Shown here: positions 7,198 through 13,629 of the stretch, piece after piece
Position numbering within the stretch: the stretch's first letter is position 1
Layout of the letters: each line of letters begins with the position of its first letter
DNA from: Actinomycetes bacterium
Lineage (GTDB): Bacteria > Actinomycetota > Actinomycetes > Propionibacteriales > Propionibacteriaceae
Direction: 5' to 3'
Length of the DNA stretch: 13,629 nucleotides
Assembly: GCA_029778515.1 (NCBI GenBank)
Contig: JAKOQD010000070.1
Location: 1-13,629, forward strand
Position numbers and translations under genes: made by a program
The notes under the pieces: model-generated
Seen by the model: only the letters and a program-made list of their open reading frames with translations
Databases searched by the model: none
Told to the model about the DNA's origin: nothing

Positions 7198-8409
7198 GTG
7201 CCCTCCCAGCCGCCGGACGGCCTGCCGGCACCAGCGGACGGTTCGCTGCCGGCCGCGGCGCTGGCCGGGCTGGCGGAGCGTCGGCTGAGCCTGTACCTGC
7301 ATGTGCCGTTCTGCGCGACCCGCTGCGGCTACTGCGATTTCAACACCTACACGGCAGCCGAGCTCGGAGCCGGGCCGGGGGCAGGCCAGGACGCCTACCT
7401 GGCCGCGGCTGAGGCCGAACTCGAGCTGGCCGTCCGGGTGCTCGGTTGCCCGCCGCCGCTGCAGACCATCTTCTTCGGCGGCGGCACGCCGACCATGCTG
7501 CCGGCAGCGGCACTGGCCGGCCTGCTGACCTCGGCGAGGTCGCGGTTCGCGGTCGCGCCGGACGCCGAAATCACCACCGAGGCGAATCCGGAGAGCGTCG
7601 ACCGGGAGTACCTCGACCGGCTGGTGGCTGCCGGCTTCAACCGGTTGAGCCTCGGCATGCAGTCGGCCCGGCCAGGGGTGCTGGCCGTGTTGGAGCGCCG
7701 GCACACGCCGGGCCGGGTGAGGCAGGTGGTCGAGTGGGCGCGCGCCGCGGGCTTCGCCTCGGTCAGCGTGGACCTGATCTACGGCAGCCCGACCGAGACC
7801 ATCGATGACTGGCGGACGAGTCTGGAGGCCGCACTCTCCTTCGCGCCCGACCACGTCAGCGCCTACTCGCTGATCGTCGAGCCGGGCACCCGGCTGGCCG
7901 CCCAGATCGGCCGCGGCCAGGTGCCCGCTCCGGATGAGGACCTGCAGGCCGATTGCTACCTGCTGGCCGAGGAGTTGCTCACCGCGCAGGGATTTTCGGC
8001 CTACGAAGTAAGTAATTGGGCCCAGCCGGGCCACGCCTCCCGGCATAACCTCGCCTACTGGGTGGGCGACGATTGGTGGGGGATCGGGCCCGGCGCGCAT
8101 TCGCACGTCGGTGGCGTCCGTTGGTGGAATGTCCGCCATCCCCGCGACTACAGCGCCCGACTCGCGGCCGGCAGCTCGCCCGCGCAGGCTCGTGAACTGC
8201 TCACCGACGAGCAACGCAGGGTCGAGCGGGTGCTGCTCGAATTACGGCTTTCACAAGGTCTTCCGGTGAGCGTGCTGACCTCTTCTGAGGCTGGTCGGGT
8301 GCCCGGAATGCTGGCGTCCGGGCTGGTCCGGCTGGAGGCCGGGAACCTGCGTCCGACCCTGCGCGGCCGACTGCTGGCGGACGCGGTGATCCGCGATCTT
8401 CTCGATTAG
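7198..8409 (+). CDS. hemW: Radical-SAM heme chaperone HemW (coproporphyrinogen III oxidase-like)
   Basis: 403 residues. The radical SAM cluster motif CATRCGYCDF gives C39, C43 and C46; FFGGGTPTM (92-100) is the SAM-binding glycine motif; RHNLAYW (H283-W288) is the HNxxYW heme-binding signature that marks HemW rather than the true oxygen-independent oxidase HemN. The rest, with IGPGAHSHVGG and a C-terminal HemW domain, is complete. HemW transfers heme to membrane respiratory enzymes and lacks oxidase activity in the members studied; many genomes mislabel it hemN. The GTG at 7198, 2 bases after mtnP, is taken as start since the conserved SLYLHVPFC follows after a roughly 30-residue Pro/Ala leader. 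No ribosome binding site specific to it is clear, so translation probably depends on mtnP. In actinobacteria hemW commonly lies downstream of lepA, as here. Only a 5-bp hairpin (8425-8439) follows. Confidence 0.93.
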   Translation: MPSQPPDGLPAPADGSLPAAALAGLAERRLSLYLHVPFCATRCGYCDFNTYTAAELGAGPGAGQDAYLAAAEAELELAVRVLGCPPPLQTIFFGGGTPTMLPAAALAGLLTSARSRFAVAPDAEITTEANPESVDREYLDRLVAAGFNRLSLGMQSARPGVLAVLERRHTPGRVRQVVEWARAAGFASVSVDLIYGSPTETIDDWRTSLEAALSFAPDHVSAYSLIVEPGTRLAAQIGRGQVPAPDEDLQADCYLLAEELLTAQGFSAYEVSNWAQPGHASRHNLAYWVGDDWWGIGPGAHSHVGGVRWWNVRHPRDYSARLAAGSSPAQARELLTDEQRRVERVLLELRLSQGLPVSVLTSSEAGRVPGMLASGLVRLEAGNLRPTLRGRLLADAVIRDLLD

Positions 8410-8501
8410 TAGAAGACACGACGATTCGGTGCTGCCGAACGACGCAACGGTTCTGTAACAATGCCGCCACACACGGGTGCTTGAGTGTGCGCAGCCCATA
8501 A

Positions 8502-8520
8502 CCTTGCCCAACCCGCAAGG
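8502..8520 (+). promoter_or_regulatory. Hairpin and repeat in livK leader region
   Basis: The 141-base gap before livK (8410-8550) contains a small hairpin CCTTGC (8502-8507) / GCAAGG (8515-8520) with a 7-base loop, and a direct repeat ACGGGTGC at 8473-8480 and 8521-8528. Possible -10-like sequences are TAACAAT (8456-8462) and TAACCT (8499-8504), neither with a convincing -35. These could be an operator or leader structure controlling the transporter; the function is not determined. Confidence 0.3.
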
Positions 8521-8540
8521 ACGGGTGCCCATCACATTGA

Positions 8541-8546
8541 GGAGGG
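8541..8546 (+). promoter_or_regulatory. Ribosome binding site deciding the livK TTG start
   Basis: GGAGGG, 4 bases ahead of TTG at 8551, is the strongest Shine-Dalgarno match in the window. It fixes the rare TTG start, because the residues that follow form a clean lipoprotein signal. The in-frame GTG at 8485 would add 22 residues before the signal and has no such site. Confidence 0.75.
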
Positions 8547-8550
8547 AAAC

Positions 8551-9759
8551 TTGAAGACTCAGTCATTCAAGCTCGCCGGAGTGGCCCTGGTTGTGGCCTC
8601 GCTGGCATTCACTGGTTGCGGTTCCCGCACTGAAGCCAGCACCGGTGGCGGTGGCGGCGCCACCAAGGTCGCGAAGATCGGCGTCATCGTCCCGTTGTCG
8701 GGTGGTCTGTCCGCGATGGGCCTCGGCATCCGCAACTCGGTCGAGCTGGCGATCCGCGAAGCCAATGACAAGAACGTGATCCCTGGCTGGAAGCTCGAAC
8801 TGGACGCCCAGGACGATGAGGCCAAGCCCGATGTCGGCAAGAACGCTGCGACCAAGCTGGCCAGCGACGATGCCGTCGTCGGTGTGGTCGGCACGCTGAA
8901 CTCCTCGGTCGCGCAGAGCGTGATCCCGGTGCTCGACGCGGCCAAGATCGTCCAGGTCTCGCCGGCCAACACCAACCCGGCGCTCACCAAGGGCAGCGAC
9001 CTGGCCAACCCGAAGCGTCCCAACGCCAACTACTTCCGGGTCTGCACCACTGACGCGGTGCAGGGTCCGTTCGCCGCGCAGTACCTGCTCGGCACCGGCA
9101 TCAAGAAGGTGGCCACCGTCCACGACAAGAAGTCCTACGGCCAGGGCCTGGCTGAGGCCTTCGCCGAGGCGTTCAAGGCCGGCGGCGGCACCGTCGTCGC
9201 GGCCGAAACCATCAACCCCGACGACAGCGACTTCTCGGCAGTGATCACCAAGGTCAAGGCAGCCGGTCCGGAAGCCCTGTACTACGGCGGCGAGTACCCG
9301 CAGGCGGGCCCGCTGTCCAAGCAGATGAAGGCCGCCGGCCTGAACGTCCCGCTGATGGGCGGCGACGGTATCTACGACGCGAACTTCATCAAGCTGGGTG
9401 GCACCGACGGTGACCTGGCCACCTCGGTGGGTGCCCCGGTCGAGACCCTGGCCTCGGCGAAGGCCTTCGTCGAGGCCTACAAGGCAGCCGGCTTCCCCGA
9501 CGGCTTCTCCGCCTACGGTGCCTACGGCTATGACGCTGCCAACGCCATCATCGCTGCGCTGAAGACCAGCCTGGCGTCGGCCACCGATGCCAAGTCGGCC
9601 CGACAGGCCACCATCGACGCGATCGGCAAGGTCTCGTTCGACGGTGCGACCGGCAAGGTCGGTTTCGATGAGTTCGGTGACTCGGTGTCCCGGGTGCTGA
9701 CCGTCTACAAGGTGACCGGCGGCGCTTGGAAGGCCGAGAAGACCGGCGAGCTCCAGTGA
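8551..9759 (+). CDS. livK: Branched-chain amino-acid-type ABC transporter substrate-binding lipoprotein
   Basis: 402 residues. The N-terminus KTQSFK, a hydrophobic stretch LAGVALVVASLAF and TGC with Cys23 form a lipoprotein signal (signal peptidase II site), so the mature protein is lipid-anchored outside the membrane. A Gly/Ser-rich linker follows, then a two-lobed periplasmic-binding-protein type 1 fold (Peripla_BP_6): KIGVIVPLSGGLSAMG, the LASDDAVVGVVGTLNSSVAQS strand-turn typical of LivK, the ATVHDKKSYGQGLAEAF second-lobe entry, YYGGEYPQAGPLSKQM, and GAYGYDAANAI near the end. Ligands in this family include Leu/Ile/Val, other amino acids, urea and short amides; the exact ligand cannot be read off. 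It opens the liv cluster, starts from TTG behind a strong ribosome binding site, and is separated from livH by 76 bases containing a palindrome. Confidence 0.9.
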   Translation: MKTQSFKLAGVALVVASLAFTGCGSRTEASTGGGGGATKVAKIGVIVPLSGGLSAMGLGIRNSVELAIREANDKNVIPGWKLELDAQDDEAKPDVGKNAATKLASDDAVVGVVGTLNSSVAQSVIPVLDAAKIVQVSPANTNPALTKGSDLANPKRPNANYFRVCTTDAVQGPFAAQYLLGTGIKKVATVHDKKSYGQGLAEAFAEAFKAGGGTVVAAETINPDDSDFSAVITKVKAAGPEALYYGGEYPQAGPLSKQMKAAGLNVPLMGGDGIYDANFIKLGGTDGDLATSVGAPVETLASAKAFVEAYKAAGFPDGFSAYGAYGYDAANAIIAALKTSLASATDAKSARQATIDAIGKVSFDGATGKVGFDEFGDSVSRVLTVYKVTGGAWKAEKTGELQ

Positions 9760-9767
9760 GCTAGTTG

Positions 9768-9801
9768 CCCTTGGCGCTCGTCCGCGGACGAGCGCCAAGG
9801 G
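9768..9801. repeat. Perfect 34-base palindrome between livK and livH (possible attenuator or mRNA stabiliser)
   Basis: CCCTTGGCGCTCGTCCG (9768-9784) is followed at once by its exact reverse complement (9785-9801). In RNA it folds to a stem of about 15 bp with a minimal loop. It starts 8 bases after the livK stop and ends 34 bases before livH. No T-run follows. In many ABC importer operons such hairpins after the binding-protein gene protect its mRNA or cause partial termination, giving more receptor than permease; that role here is inferred from position. Confidence 0.7.
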
Positions 9802-9835
9802 GTCGTGGCGTCGATAGCAAAGGGGTACAGCGGCA

Positions 9836-10779
<944 letters not shown>

Positions 10780-10783
<4 letters not shown>

Positions 10784-12513
10784 GAACCGTGATCAGCGAC
10801 GAGACCAAGATCAGGTACCGCTACCCGGCACGAGCAATCGGCCTCGTGGGCGCGGTACTGATGATCGTCTCCATCTTCCTGCCGTGGGCGTACGGTCACG
10901 GTGCACTCGACGACGTCGGCTATGCCGGCGCGCCGTCCCCGCTGCAGCTGTTTTTCGTGCTGCTGCCGGTGCTGCTCCTGCTACTCCTGGCTGCGCCGCT
11001 GGTGGGCAAGTCGCGGCTGGGCAGGTTCGCCAAGGTCGTGGCGTGGAATACGACCGCCAAGACGGCCGCGATCGGGGCGACGGCCACGGTGCTGGTCGCG
11101 CTCGCTGCGATCGCGATCGAACTCAGTGGGTTGGTCAACATCGAGATCGGCGGCTGGTTGGCCCTAATCGGCGGCGTGGTCGCCATCGCGGCCACGCTCT
11201 TCCTGCCGGATTCACGGACGCCGTCCCTTGGCCGGGTGAAGAGCCCCAAGTGGTTGCAGATCGTCGGGATCGCCCTGCTGATGGGTTCGGCGCTGTTCGC
11301 CGCAGCCTTCGCGCTCAACCAGAACGACGCCGGGGCGTTCCTCACGTTCGCCGCCTTCCTGGTCAGCATCGTGCTGGTGCTGCGCCAGTTCGGGGTCTTC
11401 GGCTGGCTCGGGGTGGCTGCCGCCAACAACAACCGCGTCCTGGTCTTCTCCGCTTTCCTGGTGGCGTTCGCGTTCCCGTTCACCCAGAACGGCTCGGACG
11501 CGAACATGTCGATTGCCTCCCAGGTGCTGATCTTCGCTGCCGCGGCGCTGGGCCTGAACATCGTGGTTGGCCTGGTCGGACTGCTGGACCTCGGCTACAT
11601 CGCGTTCCTCGGCGCCGGCGCCTTCACCGCCGCGATCCTTTCGGACTCGGCGTTCTCGCACTACGCCGGCATCAAGCCGCCATTCCTGGTGACGGCGCTG
11701 ATCGCCGGCGCGGTCGCGTCCATCCTTGGCCTGATCATCGGCGCGCCAACACTGCGGGTCTCCGGCGACTACCTGGCGATCGTCACTCTGGCGTTCGGGG
11801 AGATCTTCCGGATCACCATGAACAACCTGGACGGAAACGACGGCCCGAACATCACCAACGGCTCGAACGGCATCTCCGGCATTCCCGACCTGGAGTTCTT
11901 CGGCTTCAACTTCGGTGATCCGCACGTCCTGCTGGGCGTCCCGATCGGCCGTTTCGCCAACTACTACTGGCTGATGCTGATTGTGATCGCCCTGATCATC
12001 GTGGTGTTCATGAACCTGAACTACTCCCGGATCGGGCGCGGTTGGGTGGCGATCCGCGAGGACGAGCTGGCGGCCGAGGCGATGGGCGTGAACACCTTCG
12101 CCCTGAAGCTGCTGGCCTTCGCTGGCGGTGCGTTCCTGGCCGGCATCGCGGGTGCGGTCAAGGCCCACCACGACGTGTCGGTCACCCCTGACCAGTACGT
12201 CTTCCTGGAGTCGGCATTCCTGCTGGCGGCCGTGGTGCTCGGCGGTATGGGCACCGTGATGGGTGTGCTGGTCGGCGCTGCCATCTTGAAGCTGCTGCCG
12301 GAGAAGCTGCGGTTCTTCGCGGACTACCGCTTGCTGCTGTTTGGCCTGCTGATGGTTTTCATGATGCAGTTCCGTCCAGAGGGCATCATCGCCGACGAGC
12401 GTCGTCAGCTGGAGTTCCATGACGAGGACGAGGAGCTTGCGGAGGAGATCGAGGAAGAGCTGAACCTCCGCCACGCCCACTTCAACCCAGAGCAGAAGGG
12501 GTTCGAACTATGA
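10780..12513 (+). CDS. livM: Branched-chain amino-acid-type ABC transporter permease LivM, enlarged
   Basis: 577 residues against about 320-430 for typical LivM. The conserved permease core lies at about 245-535: GLNIVVGLVGLLDLGYIAFLGAGAF (258-282), GAPTLRVSGDYLAIVTLAFGEI (321-342), NGSNGISGIP (360-369), the coupling loop GRGWVAIREDELAAEAMGVN (419-438), and FRPEGI at 531-536. Ahead of it, residues 1-240 add about seven hydrophobic segments (near 18-38, 55-75, 95-115, 122-142, 160-180, 185-202, 218-236). After the core is an acidic tail rich in Asp/Glu (544-560) ending at residue 577. E. coli LivM also has some extra N-terminal helices, so part of the extension is a known variation, but this one is larger. 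The frame is continuous, with no sign of a fused second domain that I recognise. Start and stop both lie in ATGA overlaps with livH and livG. Confidence 0.92.
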
Positions 12514-13373
12514 CCCAGACAACTGCTCCCGGCCATCGCGTGGATGCCAAGACGGTGCTGCTCGAGGCGTCCCACGTGACCATGCGCTTCGGCGGTCTGA
12601 CCGCGGTGAACGACGTCAGCCTCAACGTGCACAGTGGCGAGATCTACGGCCTGATCGGTCCGAACGGTGCCGGCAAGACCACCTTCTTCAACTGCCTCAC
12701 CGGGCTGTACCGGCCCACGTCCGGCGAGGTGCGGTTCGCCGGCGAATTGCTGCCGCCAAAGCCGCGCATGGTGGTGCGCTCGGGCATGGCCCGCACCTTC
12801 CAGAACATCCGCTTGTTCCACAACATGACCGCGCTGGAGAACGTCATGGTGGGCATGTACTGCCGCACCAAGACCAATGCGATCGATGCGGTGTTTCGGC
12901 TGCCCCGGCACCGACGGGAGGAGCTGGCGTCCACCGAGCGGGCTCGGGAACTGCTGGCCTTCGTGGGGCTGACCGCTGCGGAGAACGTGCTGTCGCGCAA
13001 TCTGCCCTACGGCGACCAGCGCCGGCTGGAGATCGCTCGCGCGCTGGCGACCGATCCGAAGCTGCTGCTGCTCGACGAACCCACCGCCGGCATGAACCCG
13101 CAGGAGACCCGGCAGGCCGAGGACCTGATCTTCCGGATCCGTGACCTCGGCCTGGCGATCCTGGTGATCGAGCACGACATGCGGTTCATCTTCAACCTTT
13201 GCGACCGGGTCGCGTGCCTGGTTCGCGGCGGGGTGCTGGTGGAAGGCCCGGGCAGCGTGGTGCAGAACGACCCGCGGGTGATCGAGGCCTACATCGGGAC
13301 GCCACCCTCGGAATGGGCCGCGGAAGCCGAGCGCCCAGCGCAGGACCACGGGAATGGAGCCGTCGATGCTTGA
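12510..13373 (+). CDS. livG: Branched-chain amino-acid-type ABC transporter ATP-binding protein LivG
   Basis: 287 residues; family members are about 250-300. Walker A GPNGAGKTT (50-58), Q-loop TFQNIRLF (96-103, Gln98), ABC signature in the LivG form LPYGDQRRLEIARAL (165-179), Walker B LLLLDEP (185-191), and H-loop EHDM with His222. The LivG-type insert between Q-loop and signature (about 104-163) is present. It powers transport as a heterodimer with LivF. The last 22 residues are polar and probably flexible. Its ATG overlaps the livM stop by 4 bases with AGAAGGGG as ribosome binding site inside livM, and its end overlaps livF by 8 bases. Confidence 0.95.
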   Translation: MTQTTAPGHRVDAKTVLLEASHVTMRFGGLTAVNDVSLNVHSGEIYGLIGPNGAGKTTFFNCLTGLYRPTSGEVRFAGELLPPKPRMVVRSGMARTFQNIRLFHNMTALENVMVGMYCRTKTNAIDAVFRLPRHRREELASTERARELLAFVGLTAAENVLSRNLPYGDQRRLEIARALATDPKLLLLDEPTAGMNPQETRQAEDLIFRIRDLGLAILVIEHDMRFIFNLCDRVACLVRGGVLVEGPGSVVQNDPRVIEAYIGTPPSEWAAEAERPAQDHGNGAVDA

Positions 13374-13629
13374 GGTGAAGGACCTGGTGGTCGCCTACGG
13401 CCGGGTGAAGGCGGTGAAGGGCATCTCTTTCACGGTCGAACAGGGCCAGGTGGTCACGCTGCTCGGCACCAACGGTGCGGGCAAGTCGACCACGCTGCGG
13501 ACGATCTCCGGACTGATCCCCCTCGTGTCGGGTGAGATCTGGTTCGAGGGCAAGCGGCTGGACGGGATTCCCGCGCACAAGGTGGTGGAACGCGGCATCG
13601 CGCATTCACCGGAGGGCCGGCGGTTGTTC
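13366..13629 (+). CDS. livF: Branched-chain amino-acid-type ABC transporter ATP-binding protein LivF, 5' part
   Basis: The first 88 residues of a protein that runs off the right edge; full LivF is about 235-240 residues. It starts MLEVKDLVVAYGRVKAVKGI, has Walker A GTNGAGKST and ends in GIAHSPEGRRLF, the LivF version of the Q-loop region, where LivF proteins have P-E-G-R where most ABC ATPases have Gln. ATG 13366 is in the livG 3' end, 6 bases after GGAG (13356-13359), and overlaps livG by 8 bases, so translation is coupled. It completes the LivKHMGF set. Confidence 0.95.
   Translation, partial: MLEVKDLVVAYGRVKAVKGISFTVEQGQVVTLLGTNGAGKSTTLRTISGLIPLVSGEIWFEGKRLDGIPAHKVVERGIAHSPEGRRLF

Noticed and set aside
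8424..8440. Hairpin after hemW as terminator
   Set aside because: Only five base pairs (TTCGG/CCGAA) and no T-run, so too weak to call.
8451..8475. GlnR-like box around GTAACAATGCC upstream of livK
   Set aside because: Only the first half-site resembles a GlnR site; the second half does not match, so it stays a suggestion for a motif search.

Overview
The window is high-GC DNA with frequent GTG and TTG starts, ATGA overlaps between genes, and promoters that carry a -10 element of the TANNNT type directly before start codons. These traits, and the order comEC - holA - rpsT (reverse) - lepA - hemW, point to an actinobacterium, perhaps in or near the Propionibacteriales. The lineage is an inference from gene order and style, not from a search.

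Positions 1-8409 are mostly conserved housekeeping genes. The 3' part of comEC (DNA-uptake channel with a C-terminal metallo-beta-lactamase domain) runs off the left edge. It converges on a tiny Cys-rich DUF1540 gene on the minus strand, with a hairpin between them. Head to head with DUF1540 is a gene whose C-terminus resembles DUF2470. Then come holA (DNA polymerase III delta), a perfect 16-bp bidirectional terminator, and rpsT (ribosomal protein S20, minus strand) with a good promoter. lepA (elongation factor 4) is divergent from rpsT. A 478-base stretch after lepA holds a terminator-like hairpin and a small reading frame broken by an in-frame TAG. Next are a 5'-methylthioadenosine phosphorylase gene (mtnP), probably leaderless, and hemW (radical-SAM heme chaperone), 2 bases apart and probably one transcript.

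Positions 8410-13629 hold a branched-chain amino-acid-type (Liv/HAAT) ABC importer: lipoprotein receptor livK, permeases livH and livM, and ATPases livG and livF (cut by the right edge). livH-livM-livG-livF overlap by 4, 4 and 8 bases, so they are translationally coupled. livK is set apart by a perfect 34-base palindrome, which would suit higher expression of the receptor than of the membrane complex. LivM is much longer than usual, with an extra N-terminal membrane region of about 240 residues and an acidic cytoplasmic tail.

I did not find a convincing new defence, mobile or biosynthetic system. The points most worth a second look are the enlarged LivM, the amber-interrupted small gene before mtnP, the head-to-head overlap of two Cys-rich genes of unknown function, and the livK-livH palindrome.
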